Shown: positions 25,336 through 34,806 of the stretch, in pieces
Layout of the letters: each line of letters opens with the position of its first letter
Position numbering within the stretch: the first letter of the stretch is position 1
NCBI GenBank assembly: GCA_040881985.1
Contig: JBBECE010000010.1
Span: forward strand, 62,001-126,000
Length of the DNA: 64,000 nucleotides
Source: JBBECE01 sp040881985
Lineage (GTDB): Bacteria > Pseudomonadota > Alphaproteobacteria > Rhizobiales > Devosiaceae
Direction of reading: 5' to 3'
The notes under the pieces: generated by a model
What the model was told of the DNA's origin: nothing
The model's input: the letters and a program-made list of their open reading frames with translations, nothing else
Databases searched by the model: none
Position numbers and translations under genes: made by a program

Positions 25336-26400
25336 ATGGACGGGTTCGAGTGGAACAAGATCATCGGCGCGATTCTCGGCACGATGCTGTTCGTGCTGGC
25401 GATCGGGTTCATCGCCGAGGCGATCTATCGGCCGATCGAAGGGCGCGGGGTCGGCTATGCGCTGCCGGAAGTGGCGGTGGAAGGCGACGGGCCCGAGAAC
25501 GGCGGCGGGGATGTCGTGGTAGCTGAAGTCTCGCCGCTGGCGGGGCTGCTGGCGGCCGCCAATGTCGATGCCGGCCAGCGGCAGTCGCGCAAATGCTTCG
25601 CCTGTCATAATTTCGAGGAAGGGGCCGCCAACAAGGTCGGCCCGCGCCTCTGGGATATCGTCGGCCGGCCGGTCGCCTCGGAGGACGATTTCAACTACTC
25701 GGAAGCGATGCAGGAGTACGGGGCGAGCGGCGCGCATTGGACCTATGACGAGCTCGACCAGTACCTCACTTCGCCCAAAGCACTGGTCGCCGGCACCAAG
25801 ATGAGCTTCGCCGGCATGTCGAAACCCGAGGAACGGGCGGACCTGCTGGCGTTCCTGCGGACGCTCAGCGCCACCCCGGTGCCCTTCCCGGACCCGCAAG
25901 CCACCGCGGCAGGAGAGGCGGCGCCTGTCGCCGAGGGCGAATCGCCGGGCGCCGCTGCCGAGCTCGAAGCGCCGCCTGTCGCCGAGCCCGAAGCGCCGCC
26001 CGCCGAGCCGGTCGCGGCGGCGGTTGCCCCGGTTGCCGACGGCCTGGCAGCGAGCGTTGCCGCGGCCTCGACAGATGCCGGCGAGCGAGTTTCGCGCAAA
26101 TGCGCCGCCTGCCACGATTTCAGGGAAGGCGGGGTCAAGCGGGTCGGTCCGCCGCTCTGGGGCATTGTCGGCCGGGCGGTCGCCGCCGAAGGCGATTTTG
26201 CCTATTCGCCCGCGATGGCGGCGTTTGGCGCGACCGGCGCCGCCTGGACAATTGAAATTCTCGACGCCTACCTCGCCAATCCGAAGGCGCTGGTCCCGGG
26301 GACCAAAATGACCTTCCCCGGCATTGCCGATGAACAAGAGCGGATTGAGCTCCTGGCTTACCTGCAGACGCTGGGCGGCAGTCCGCCGGCGGCCGAATAG
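25336..26400 (+). CDS. membrane-anchored c-type cytochrome with two haem domains
   Basis: The 354-residue protein has an N-terminal membrane anchor (about 9-30), then two class I cytochrome c domains: haem site CFACH at 87-91 with Met156 in GTKMSF, and CAACH at 256-260 with Met325 in GTKMTF. They are joined by an Ala/Pro/Glu linker (about 177-240). The anchor, domain sequence and divergent pheA neighbour match the CycM cytochrome c552 of rhizobia, which has one haem; here the haem domain is duplicated. Likely passes electrons from the bc1 complex to a terminal oxidase. Confidence 0.93.
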   Translation: MDGFEWNKIIGAILGTMLFVLAIGFIAEAIYRPIEGRGVGYALPEVAVEGDGPENGGGDVVVAEVSPLAGLLAAANVDAGQRQSRKCFACHNFEEGAANKVGPRLWDIVGRPVASEDDFNYSEAMQEYGASGAHWTYDELDQYLTSPKALVAGTKMSFAGMSKPEERADLLAFLRTLSATPVPFPDPQATAAGEAAPVAEGESPGAAAELEAPPVAEPEAPPAEPVAAAVAPVADGLAASVAAASTDAGERVSRKCAACHDFREGGVKRVGPPLWGIVGRAVAAEGDFAYSPAMAAFGATGAAWTIEILDAYLANPKALVPGTKMTFPGIADEQERIELLAYLQTLGGSPPAAE

Positions 26401-26443
26401 GGGCGGATTGCGGCGCTTCCGGGCGGGTCCCCGAACCTCGATT

Positions 26444-26458
26444 TTAACCAGCCGTTAG
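26444..26458. promoter_or_regulatory. CtrA-box-like sequence upstream of tadD
   Basis: TTAACCAGCCGTTAG fits TTAA-N7-TTAA with one mismatch. It ends six bases before the annotated tadD start. Confidence 0.4.
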
Positions 26459-26463
26459 GGTTA

Positions 26464-27303
26464 ATGATTTATTGCTCGGGCAAGGCGGGCCGAGGCGCCG
26501 CCGCCAGCTTTGCCGAGGGCCCCTTGCCGAATTCCTCCCGCCCGGTCCTGAAATCCTTCCGTTTGATGCTGCTGGCCGGGGTCGCGGCGGCTACCCTTGC
26601 GGCTTGCGCGAGCAACCGCGCTTCCATCGCCTCGCCCGACTATTCTGGGCTGACGACCGAAGAAGCGCAGCTGAACATCGCCGAACTCGGCGCCCGCTAC
26701 GAAGGGCGGCCGAACGACAAGCGCAACGCCATCTATTACGCCGCCGCGCTCAGGGCCGCCGGCCAGCCCGGTCAGGCCGTGGCGGTGCTGCAGCAGGCAA
26801 CGCTCACCCATCCGGACGACATCGATATTTCCATCGCCTACGCCAAGGCGCTTGCCGCGGAGGGCAAGTTCGACCAGGCGCTGACCATCATCGAGGGTGC
26901 CATCCGCACCGATTCGCCCGACTGGCACGCCCTCAACGTCAAGGGCGCGATCCTCGACCAGATGGGGCGCAACGGCGAGGCGCGGGCGATCTACAACCAG
27001 GGGCTGCTGATCGCTCCCGAAGAAGCGGCGATCCACGCCAATCTCGGGCTCTCCTACGCGATGACCGGCGACCTGCCGACCGCCGAGCTGCACCTGGCGA
27101 CCGCCGTCACCAAACACGGCGTGACCAGCCAGATCAGGCAAAACCTGGCGCTGGTGATCGGGCTGCAGGGGCGATTCGACGAGGCGCGCGCTATCTATGC
27201 CGCCGAGCTCGGCCCCGAGCAGGTCGAGGCCAACATGGCCTATATCAGGGCGCTGCTGACCCAGCAGAACAGCTGGAACCTGATCGCCGGCGAGAACGGC
27301 TAG
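26464..27303 (+). CDS. tadD: TadD-like tetratricopeptide lipoprotein of the Tad pilus
   Basis: A 279-residue protein with a lipobox LAAC near residue 46, then TPR-type helix pairs (YYAAALRAAGQPGQAVAVLQQ, AYAKALAAEGKFDQALTII, GAILDQMGRNGEARAIYNQ, HANLGLSYAMTGDLPTAEL). TadD proteins help assemble or localise the outer-membrane secretin. It converges on tadC. The start is uncertain: ATG 26464 is used, but TTG 26524 (preceded by GAGGG) gives a more typical lipoprotein signal, and ATG 26566 is possible. Confidence 0.85.
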   Translation: MIYCSGKAGRGAAASFAEGPLPNSSRPVLKSFRLMLLAGVAAATLAACASNRASIASPDYSGLTTEEAQLNIAELGARYEGRPNDKRNAIYYAAALRAAGQPGQAVAVLQQATLTHPDDIDISIAYAKALAAEGKFDQALTIIEGAIRTDSPDWHALNVKGAILDQMGRNGEARAIYNQGLLIAPEEAAIHANLGLSYAMTGDLPTAELHLATAVTKHGVTSQIRQNLALVIGLQGRFDEARAIYAAELGPEQVEANMAYIRALLTQQNSWNLIAGENG

Positions 27304-27331
27304 CCTCGCTTCCGGTTTTGAGCGGATGTTC

Positions 27332-27354
27332 AAAGGGCCCCGACGGGGCCCTTT
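27332..27354. terminator. bidirectional terminator between tadD and tadC
   Basis: AAAGGGCCCC-GAC-GGGGCCCTTT is a perfect 10-bp stem with a three-base loop and T/A-runs at both ends, so it can end transcription of tadD (+) and of the cpa-tad operon (-). Confidence 0.85.
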
Positions 27355-27379
27355 CGATTTCCCGGGACGGTCGGCGCGA

Positions 27380-28378
27380 TCAGCCGCCGAAGAGGAAGCT
27401 CAGCGAGCCCTGCTCGACGATCTTGATGCCGGCGGGGGCCATGATGACGATGAACAGCACCGGCAGGAAGAACAGGATCAGCGGCACGGTCAGTTTCGGG
27501 GGCAGCGCGGCGGCCTTCTTCTCGGCCTCGGACATGCGCTGCTCGCGGCCTTCCTCGGCCATCACCCGCAGCGCCGTGCCGACCGCGGTGCCGTAGCGTT
27601 CGGCCTGAATCAGCGAGGTCATCACGGTCTTGACGTTGTCGAGCCCGGTGCGGCGGCCGAGATTTTCGTAGGCGCGGGTGCGGTCCTCGAGGAAGCTGAG
27701 CTCGGCGGTGACCAGCGTCATCTCCTCGGCCAGCGCCGGGCTCGCCAGGCCCATTTCCTTGGCGACGCGCTTCAGGGCGAGTTCGATCGACATGCCGCTT
27801 TCGACGCAGAGCAGCAGCAGGTCGAGGCAGTCCGGCCAGGCGCGGCGGATGCTCAGCTGGCGCTTGAGGATGCGGTTTTTGAGGAACAGCGCCGGCAGAT
27901 AGGCGCCCGCAAGCCCGATGCCGAGCGCGTAAAGGGCGTTGAGATAGAGCGGGGTCGTCGGCAGGACGACGAGGGTCAGGTAGACGAAGGCCACCACCAG
28001 CACCAGCAGCGGGGTGACCGAGCGCAGGAACAGGTAGGTCGTCAGCGGCCCCTGGCCGCGCATCCCGGCCTGGGCGAGTTTTTCGGAGGCGGTGCCGTCG
28101 TCGAAGGCACGCTGGATCGAGAAGCGCTCGACGAAATTCTTCATGTAGGAGCGCGACTCGGTGGTCCGGATCTGGCGATCCTTGTTATCGCCGCGCAACC
28201 GCGTGATTTCCTGGCCGCGCAGACGCTCGCGCTCGAGGGCGACCTTGCGGATGCGCACCCGCATGTCGGAGCGGTCGAAGAATTGCGACCCGAAGGTGAA
28301 AACGACGGCGGCGGCAGAGACCGCCGCCAGCAGCGCCACCAGGAATTCCGGGTTGGTGAAGGTGTCGATGATGTCCAT
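27380..28378 (-). CDS. tadC: Tad pilus inner-membrane protein TadC (type II secretion F family)
   Basis: One of the paired GspF-like platform proteins. 332 residues, hydrophobic segment near the N-terminus (about 10-30), two in the middle (SVTPLLVLVVAFVYLTLVVL, LNALYALGIGLAGAYL) and one at the C-terminus, with the cytoplasmic helical domain (WPDCLDLLLLCVESGMSIELA). Last gene of the minus-strand operon, 25 bases after tadB. Confidence 0.93.
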   Translation of the reverse strand: MDIIDTFTNPEFLVALLAAVSAAAVVFTFGSQFFDRSDMRVRIRKVALERERLRGQEITRLRGDNKDRQIRTTESRSYMKNFVERFSIQRAFDDGTASEKLAQAGMRGQGPLTTYLFLRSVTPLLVLVVAFVYLTLVVLPTTPLYLNALYALGIGLAGAYLPALFLKNRILKRQLSIRRAWPDCLDLLLLCVESGMSIELALKRVAKEMGLASPALAEEMTLVTAELSFLEDRTRAYENLGRRTGLDNVKTVMTSLIQAERYGTAVGTALRVMAEEGREQRMSEAEKKAAALPPKLTVPLILFFLPVLFIVIMAPAGIKIVEQGSLSFLFGG

Positions 28379-28403
28379 GGTCTAACTCACCCGGGAACTG
28401 AAC

Positions 28404-29384
28404 TCAGTAATCGAACTGGACGAGGCGATTCATCACAAAGGCGCCCATCGCCATCAGGATCGCGGCGATGCCGAGCCAGAAAAAGCCTATCGTCGTGGTG
28501 AACAGCGGCGCGAGGTAGCTCGGCGAGGTCAGCGACACCAGGCCCCCGACGATGAACGGCAGCGAGCCGATGATCAGGGCCGAGGCCTTGGCTTCCGAGG
28601 ACATGGCCTTGACCTTGCCCTGCATTTTCTTGCGGCTGCGGAGCACGCGGGCGAGGTTGGTCAGCGCCTCGGAAAGGTTGCCGCCGGCCTGCTGCTGCAC
28701 CGAGACGACGACGACGAAAAAGTTCACTTCCGGCAGCGGCACGCGCTCGTAGAGAATTTCGACGGCCTCGTACATCGGCTTGCCGACGGCCTGCTGGTCG
28801 AGGACGCGGGCGAACTCGGTCTTGACCGGATCGCGGGTTTCCTTGGCGACAACCTTGATCGAATCGTTGAGCGGCAGGCCCGATTTGACGCCGCGCACGA
28901 TGGTCTCCACCGCGGTCGGGAACTCGTCGAGGAACTTCGACCGGAACCGTTTGGTGCGGCGGGCGAGATAGAAGCGCGGGATGAGATAGCCGCCGGACGC
29001 GGCGAACACGACGGCGAACAGCAGCGGCACCTCGAGCAGGATGAGGACGATGAACGCGGCGACGCCGAGCAGCACCGAATTGCGGATCCAGACGGTGCGG
29101 CGGGTGCGCATGCCGGACATGTAGATGCGCTGCTGCAGGGTGAGGCGCTTCTTGCGCTTGCGCAGCTCGGCTTGCTGCAGGGCGAGGACATCCTGCACCG
29201 AGCGGCGGCGGCTCTCGCGCTGCTTGGCGACGACGATATTCTGGCGATCCTGCACCGCATCGCCGCGCTTGAGCGCCTTGATGCGCTTGTCGGCACGGCC
29301 GCCGCCGACGATTCCCGGCACGAAGGCGAAGGCCACCGCGCCGAGCGAGACCGCCACCAGGATGATCAGAACGAGGCTGGACAT
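28404..29384 (-). CDS. tadB: Tad pilus inner-membrane protein TadB (type II secretion F family)
   Basis: 326 residues; N-terminal segment (LVLIILVAVSLGAVAFAF), a basic region, two central hydrophobic segments (VLLGVAAFIVLILLEV, FAVVFAASGGYLI), the F domain with FPTAVETIVRGVKSGLPLND and C-terminal segments. Partner of TadC in the pilus platform. ATG preceded by AAGGGAG; 11 bases from cpaF. Confidence 0.93.
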   Translation of the reverse strand: MSSLVLIILVAVSLGAVAFAFVPGIVGGGRADKRIKALKRGDAVQDRQNIVVAKQRESRRRSVQDVLALQQAELRKRKKRLTLQQRIYMSGMRTRRTVWIRNSVLLGVAAFIVLILLEVPLLFAVVFAASGGYLIPRFYLARRTKRFRSKFLDEFPTAVETIVRGVKSGLPLNDSIKVVAKETRDPVKTEFARVLDQQAVGKPMYEAVEILYERVPLPEVNFFVVVVSVQQQAGGNLSEALTNLARVLRSRKKMQGKVKAMSSEAKASALIIGSLPFIVGGLVSLTSPSYLAPLFTTTIGFFWLGIAAILMAMGAFVMNRLVQFDY

Positions 29385-29395
29385 GGCGCTCCCTT

Positions 29396-30904
29396 TCAGG
29401 CGATGGCTTGCTGATGCTCGATATTCGACGCCTCGAGCGCATCGACGAGCGCGGCTTCCTCGTTGAAGTAGCGGGCCCGCTCGGTGAAGGCCGGCTTGGT
29501 GATGCCGGTCGAGCGGTGGCGGCCCGTCAGCATGCCGTGCGCGTCCTCGCCCATGATGTCGTAGATGAAGATGTCCTGGGTGACGATGACGTCGCCTTCC
29601 ATGCCCAGCACCTCGGTGATGTGGGTGATGCGGCGGGAACCGTCGCGCAGGCGCGCGGTTTGCACCACAACGTCGATCGAGGAGACGATCATCTCGCGGA
29701 TGGTGCGCGACGGCAGCGAATAGCCACCCATGGTGATCATCGATTCAAGGCGCGACAGCGCCTCGCGCGGCGAGTTGGCGTGCAGTGTGCCCATCGAGCC
29801 GTCGTGGCCGGTGTTCATGGCCTGCAACAGATCGAACGCTTCCGGTCCGCGCACTTCGCCGACGATGATCCGCTCGGGACGCATACGCAGGCAGTTCTTG
29901 ACGAGGTCGCGCATGGTGATCTCGCCCTCGCCCTCGATGTTGGGTGGGCGGGTTTCGAGGCGCACCACGTGCGGCTGCTGGAGCTGCAGTTCCGCCGAAT
30001 CCTCGCAGGTGATGACGCGCTCGTCGCGTTCGATGAAACCGGTCATGCAGTTGAGCAGCGTCGTCTTGCCCGAACCGGTGCCCCCGGAGACCAGCACATT
30101 GCAGCGCACCCGGCCGATGATCTGCAGGAGCGTCGAGCCCTCGGTTGAAATCGAGCCGAACTTGACGAGCTGCTGCAGGGTCAGCTTGTCCTTCTTGAAT
30201 TTGCGGATGGTGAGTACCGGGCCATCGATGGCGAGCGGCGGGGCGATGACGTTGACGCGCGAGCCGTCGGGCAGGCGCGCGTCGCAGATCGGAGACGAGT
30301 CGTCGACCCGGCGGCCGACCTGGGAGACGATGCGCTGGCAGACATTCATCAGGTGGGCGTCGTCGCGAAACCGGACGTTGGTGAGCCGAACGCGGCCGCC
30401 GACTTCGATGTAACACTTCTGCGAGCCGTTCACCATGATGTCGGCGATGTCGTCGCGGGCCAGCAGCGGCTCGAGCGGGCCGTAGCCGAGCACGTCGTTG
30501 CAAATGTCCTCGAGCAGGTCCTCCTGCTCGGAAATCGACATGACGATCGACTTCAGCGAAATGATCTCGGCGACGATGTCGCGAATTTCCTCGCGCGCCG
30601 AATCGGCGTCCATGGTGGCGAGCTGGCTCAAATCGATCGAATCGATGAGCGCGTTGAAGATCGAGGATTTGGTCTGGAAATATTCGGCGTCGTGCGACCG
30701 CTCGGGACCGCTGACGTCGACGACGTCCTCGCCCTTGCGGGCGCCGGCCGACTGCCTCACCGACTTGGTCTCGGCGGCGGGCGCGGGCGACGCATCGGGG
30801 GCAGGCGCTTTCCTCGCCGGCTGCCGGGAGGGCGGCTTGGCGACAGGAGATTTGGGCTCCGCCGGGGTCGCATTGCCTCCGAAGGTGGTGCGTTTGCCGA
30901 ACAT
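29396..30904 (-). CDS. cpaF: Tad pilus assembly ATPase CpaF/TadA
   Basis: Hexameric secretion ATPase that drives pilus extension and retraction. 502 residues: a Pro/Ala/Lys-rich N-terminal stretch (about 10-50), the all-alpha N domain, then the RecA-like core with Walker A SGGTGSGKTTLLN (about 272-284), ITCEDSAELQ, and the His box GHDGSMGTLHANSP. VRLETRPPNIEGEGEITM is diagnostic of the TadA branch. Confidence 0.97.
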   Translation of the reverse strand: MFGKRTTFGGNATPAEPKSPVAKPPSRQPARKAPAPDASPAPAAETKSVRQSAGARKGEDVVDVSGPERSHDAEYFQTKSSIFNALIDSIDLSQLATMDADSAREEIRDIVAEIISLKSIVMSISEQEDLLEDICNDVLGYGPLEPLLARDDIADIMVNGSQKCYIEVGGRVRLTNVRFRDDAHLMNVCQRIVSQVGRRVDDSSPICDARLPDGSRVNVIAPPLAIDGPVLTIRKFKKDKLTLQQLVKFGSISTEGSTLLQIIGRVRCNVLVSGGTGSGKTTLLNCMTGFIERDERVITCEDSAELQLQQPHVVRLETRPPNIEGEGEITMRDLVKNCLRMRPERIIVGEVRGPEAFDLLQAMNTGHDGSMGTLHANSPREALSRLESMITMGGYSLPSRTIREMIVSSIDVVVQTARLRDGSRRITHITEVLGMEGDVIVTQDIFIYDIMGEDAHGMLTGRHRSTGITKPAFTERARYFNEEAALVDALEASNIEHQQAIA

Positions 30905-30932
30905 CTTACCCGTGCAGTTGTTGTCTGACCGA

Positions 30933-32216
30933 CTAAGCCAGTTTCAGTTTCTTCAGGAACCCGGGCAGCATTTTGCCGGCGGCGGCAGCGGCGGGGGTGC
31001 CGGTGCGGCCGGCGACCCTGAGGCCGACGTCACGGAAGGTCTCGTTGACCTTGGCGCCCTTGTTGACCTCGGCGATCATCTGGCCGTTGTTGGCGGCGGT
31101 GCCGAAAAGCGCCGGATCGAACGCAAACTGGCCGATCAACTGACAGTCGATCGAGGAGGCGAATTCGCGCGGCGTGATTTCGGGACGCTTGGCCATGCCG
31201 ACCTTGTTGACGACCAAGAGCGGGTCGGCCTCGGTCGGACGCATCGCCTTGAAAGTGTCGACGAGATTCTTGGCGTTGCGAAGATTGGCGAGGTCCGGCT
31301 CGGCGACGACGACGATCTCATCGAGCGCCGCCAGGGTGTAGCGCACCCAGCGGTTCCAGGAATGCGGCACGTCGAGAATGACGGCCGGGACGTTGCGCTG
31401 GCAAATCTCGACGATGTGCTCGAAATCGCGCTCGTCGAAATCGTAGGTGCGCTCGAGGCTGCCCGGCGAGGTCAGGAGATTGATGTGGTTGGCGGCCTTG
31501 GTCATCAGCCGGTCGATCATGGTGTCGTCGACCTTTTCCTGGGCGAAGACGGCGTCGGCGATGCCGTTGGGCGGATCCTGGTTGAAGTTCAGCCCGGCGG
31601 TGCCGAACGGCAGGTCCATATCGAGGATCAGGACGTCCTGCTTGATCGATTGGGCGAGACCCCAGGCGACGTTGTGGGCGATGGTCGAGGAGCCGGCCCC
31701 GCCCTTGGCAGCGATGAAGCCGATGGTGCGGCCGATCGGAGCGGCCCCGTCGGCGACGAACATGTCGGCGATGGTGACGACGAGGGTGGCGACGTTGGTC
31801 GGCATCACCAGATACTCGGAGATGCCGGAGCGGATCAGCCGCCGGTAGAGCGTCACATCGTTGACATGGCCGATGACGATGACGCGGGTATTGGCGTCGC
31901 AGACTTCGGCGAGGCGATTGAGCGCCCCCGGAATCTCGGCCGGCGGCAGGGTCGTCTCGAGGATAACCAGGTTGGGGGTCGGGTTGGTCTTGTAGGTCTC
32001 GACCGCCGCGTCGACGCCGCCATTGTGGGTGGTCAGCGCCACCTTCGACATGCGGCGGTCCTGGGCCGCGGATTCAACCAGCTGGGCGGTCTGCGAATTC
32101 TGGCAGAACGCCTGGATGGTGATCCGCGGGACGAGCCGCGCCCCGGAGGTGAGCTCGGCCGCAGGTTCGGCGCTTTCGCCGTCGGCCGACTCAAGATCGT
32201 TATCGATATCGCTCAT
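30933..32216 (-). CDS. cpaE: pilus localisation ATPase CpaE/TadZ
   Basis: 427-residue MinD/ParA-like protein with an N-terminal receiver-like domain (about 25-160) and a P-loop domain with the deviant Walker A GFIAAKGGAGSSTIAHN, then LILDMDLPFGTAGLNF. In Caulobacter CpaE places the pilus at the pole. A C-terminal LPGFLKKLKLA tail may contact the membrane or platform. Directly after cpaC with 29 bases between; cpaD, which normally lies here, is missing. Confidence 0.94.
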   Translation of the reverse strand: MSDIDNDLESADGESAEPAAELTSGARLVPRITIQAFCQNSQTAQLVESAAQDRRMSKVALTTHNGGVDAAVETYKTNPTPNLVILETTLPPAEIPGALNRLAEVCDANTRVIVIGHVNDVTLYRRLIRSGISEYLVMPTNVATLVVTIADMFVADGAAPIGRTIGFIAAKGGAGSSTIAHNVAWGLAQSIKQDVLILDMDLPFGTAGLNFNQDPPNGIADAVFAQEKVDDTMIDRLMTKAANHINLLTSPGSLERTYDFDERDFEHIVEICQRNVPAVILDVPHSWNRWVRYTLAALDEIVVVAEPDLANLRNAKNLVDTFKAMRPTEADPLLVVNKVGMAKRPEITPREFASSIDCQLIGQFAFDPALFGTAANNGQMIAEVNKGAKVNETFRDVGLRVAGRTGTPAAAAAGKMLPGFLKKLKLA

Positions 32217-32245
32217 TTCAAATCTCCCAATGCCGCGCCAGGCGC

Positions 32246-33688
32246 TCAGTCGAGGACGAAGCCGACACTGCCTTGATAGTTGTTGCCGGAGCCGGGCTCG
32301 CCGGTGCCGTAAAGCGCTTCCAGATGCCCGAGGAACACTGCCTCGGCGTCGCCGGCGAAGATCAATTCGTCGGTCGGCAGGGTGAAGTCGGCGGCCACCC
32401 CGGGCTCGGTGAGGTAAGGGGTCACCAGGATCAGCAGTTCGGTCTGCGAGTGGACGAAGTCGCGGCTGCGGAAGAGCGCGCCGAGGATTGGGACGCTTCC
32501 GATACCGGGCAGCTGGTTGAACTGTTGCTTGACCGTTTCCTGGATAAGGCCGGCGATGGCAAGTGTGCCGCCGGAGGGCAACTGCACGGAGGTCCGCGCG
32601 GTGCGCTCCTTGGTGGCGGGAATGGTCACTCCGCCGGCGGAGAAGCCGCCTTCCGTCGTCGGTTCGGAAACCATGGTTTCGACAACCAGCGAGATCAGGT
32701 TGTTCGAGTGCACCGTCGGAGTGAAAGTCAGATCGACGCCGAAGCGCTTGAACTCGAAAATGATCTGGTTGTTGTCGACCCCGACCGGCACCGGGAATTC
32801 GCCGCCGGCGAGGAACTGAGCCTCCTGACCGGAGAGCGCGGTGAGCGTCGGCTCGGCAAGGGTCCGAAGCGCACCACGCCGTTCGAGGGCGCGCAGCGTC
32901 GCATCGATCGACACCGGGCCGACGTCGATATTGACGCCGAGGCTGTTGGTGGCGATGACCCCGGAGGCGCCGCCGAGGCCCGGCCGGTTCAAGAGCGAAG
33001 TCGTCAGCCCGCCAGCGGTGACGGTGGCGTCGAGGTCGATGCCGAGCTGGCGGACGGTTTCACGCTGCACTTCGGCGATGGTGACCTTCAGCATGACCTG
33101 CTGGGCCCCGAGAATATTGACAACCGAGACGACATTGCCGTCCCCGCCGGCGAACTGCGAGGCGATCGAGACGGCCTTGTTGACGTCGTCGTCGGAATTG
33201 GCGGAGCCGGACAGCACCAGCCGCTCGCCGAAGGATTCAACGGCGATCGAGGAGCCGGGGACCAGCCGGGCGATGGTCGCGGCAAGACCCGAGGCGTCCT
33301 GGCTGACCGAGACTTCGAGCACGGCGATGCGGTCGCCGCTGGCGTCGAGGAAGAAAATGTTGGTCTCCCCGATGCCGATGCCCTGCAGGATGGCGCGGCT
33401 CTTGGTGCGCATGATGGCGCTCGCCACGTTCGGCTGCGAGACAATGACTTCCTGAGCGTCGGACGGCAGGTCGATGATCACCGACTTGTTCAGCCCGACC
33501 TCGAGATACTGGGTCTGGCCGATTTGGGCCGCCGAGACACGCAGATGGCTGGCGTTGGAGGCCTCAGCCCAGGCCGTCCCGGCGAGGCCGATGGCCGCCG
33601 CCAGAAGCGTTGCGCCGATCAGCCGGCCAAGCGCCGTCGCGGGGGCGCCGCGCAGACTGCCGAGAGGAATGAATGAAGCGTGGGTCAT
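32246..33688 (-). CDS. cpaC: Tad pilus outer-membrane secretin CpaC/RcpA
   Basis: 480 residues with a signal peptide (about 1-41, ending GTAWA), an N-terminal pilus-assembly domain (KSVIIDLPSDAQEVIVSQPNVA), a BON-like region, and the secretin channel domain (GSVPILGALFRSRDF and ELLILVTPYLTEP). It forms the outer-membrane pore for the pilus. Starts 20 bases after cpaB. Confidence 0.95.
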   Translation of the reverse strand: MTHASFIPLGSLRGAPATALGRLIGATLLAAAIGLAGTAWAEASNASHLRVSAAQIGQTQYLEVGLNKSVIIDLPSDAQEVIVSQPNVASAIMRTKSRAILQGIGIGETNIFFLDASGDRIAVLEVSVSQDASGLAATIARLVPGSSIAVESFGERLVLSGSANSDDDVNKAVSIASQFAGGDGNVVSVVNILGAQQVMLKVTIAEVQRETVRQLGIDLDATVTAGGLTTSLLNRPGLGGASGVIATNSLGVNIDVGPVSIDATLRALERRGALRTLAEPTLTALSGQEAQFLAGGEFPVPVGVDNNQIIFEFKRFGVDLTFTPTVHSNNLISLVVETMVSEPTTEGGFSAGGVTIPATKERTARTSVQLPSGGTLAIAGLIQETVKQQFNQLPGIGSVPILGALFRSRDFVHSQTELLILVTPYLTEPGVAADFTLPTDELIFAGDAEAVFLGHLEALYGTGEPGSGNNYQGSVGFVLD

Positions 33689-33707
33689 TTTTCAATCTCC
33701 TCCCGGG

Positions 33708-34664
33708 TCACTCGATGACCGGGGCAGTGGCGGGTTCAGGTTCGGGTTCGGGCTCCGAGGCGTTCGGGTCCGCCTCGCCGGCATCGAAGCCGCCGGTCGA
33801 ATCGAAGGTGTTAGACTCGAACGAGATCGGCTCGACGGCGGGCGCCTCGGAATTGTTCGAGGGCTCTTCGTCGCCCGTCGAGGTGACCGAGGTCTCCCTG
33901 CCGAAGCGAATCAGCTTGACCGAGGACGCGCCCTCGCGGGAGGCCCCGCCGGTCGTCTCCTGGTCGAAGTCGACGATCGAGCGCAGGACGAGCGACAGGT
34001 CGCCCATCAGTTTGGCATTGAGGATCGTCTCGGACTGGACCGGATTGAGTTCGAGGGTGGCGATGGTCGCCCGGTCGAAGGTCTGGGACTCGGGATCGTT
34101 GGTCTCGGCCTCGCCGGTGACACCGAGTTCGCCGAGGCGGTGGCCGATGGCGAGTACCCGGACGCTGTTGAGAATGGTCTGCGAGACCTCGATGCCCTCG
34201 AGCCGGCGGGTGAGCACCACATCGACCCGGTCGTTGGGGACGATGAAGCCGCCAGCGCCGGATTCGGCGGTGACGGCGACGGAGACGGCGCGCATGCCCG
34301 GGGTGATGACGGCGCTGAGATAGCCCTGGTCGGTATGGACGAGCTTGGCTTCGCGAATCGGCTCGCCGACGAAGATTTCGAAGCGGGCGACGGTGCCGGC
34401 CATCTGGGCCGGAGCGTCGGGAAGCCGGTCGCGGGTCAGGTATTCGGGCCTGAGCGCCTCGTTCGGCCAGTCCTGCCATTCCACGACGTCCGGCGAAAGC
34501 CGTTCGCCCATGCCGATCGAGCGGGCGGCGACCAGCACCTGACTGGTGTTGGTGTCGGCCAATGCGACCGGTTCCGCGGGCGGCTCGCCGCGGGTGGCAA
34601 AAAACGCCGCAAGGCCGCCTGCGACGATGGCGATGACTAGAAGCAGAATACGCGCCGGTCTCAT
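33708..34664 (-). CDS. cpaB: Tad pilus assembly protein CpaB/RcpC
   Basis: 318 residues; N-terminal membrane segment (ARILLLVIAIVAGGLAAFFA), SAF domain (VLVAARSIGMGERLSPDVVEW) and the RcpC domain (AVSVAVTAESGAGGFIVPNDRVDVVLT). The C-terminal about 80 residues are acidic and low-complexity, longer than in most relatives. First gene of cpaB-cpaC-cpaE-cpaF-tadB-tadC. Confidence 0.94.
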   Translation of the reverse strand: MRPARILLLVIAIVAGGLAAFFATRGEPPAEPVALADTNTSQVLVAARSIGMGERLSPDVVEWQDWPNEALRPEYLTRDRLPDAPAQMAGTVARFEIFVGEPIREAKLVHTDQGYLSAVITPGMRAVSVAVTAESGAGGFIVPNDRVDVVLTRRLEGIEVSQTILNSVRVLAIGHRLGELGVTGEAETNDPESQTFDRATIATLELNPVQSETILNAKLMGDLSLVLRSIVDFDQETTGGASREGASSVKLIRFGRETSVTSTGDEEPSNNSEAPAVEPISFESNTFDSTGGFDAGEADPNASEPEPEPEPATAPVIE

Positions 34665-34748
34665 GACTCACCCCGGTAATCTACGCATGCGCTGCTATTG
34701 CGCATTACCCGTTGGCGTTCATCTTGCGGGCAAAGGGTCAAAACTTGG

Positions 34749-34763
34749 TTAACCGACCGTTTG
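34749..34763. promoter_or_regulatory. CtrA-box-like sequence upstream of cpaB
   Basis: TTAACCGACCGTTTG fits TTAA-N7-TTAA with two mismatches in the second half. It lies 85 bases upstream of cpaB in the cpaA-cpaB gap. Confidence 0.35.
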
Positions 34764-34806
34764 CCAGCAGCGTAAATGATCGGTTACCGGTCCGGGGACC
34801 GGCGGA

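Noticed and set aside
30498..32276. 592-codon plus-strand frame opposite cpaF and cpaE
   Set aside because: Antisense shadow with no recognisable domain.
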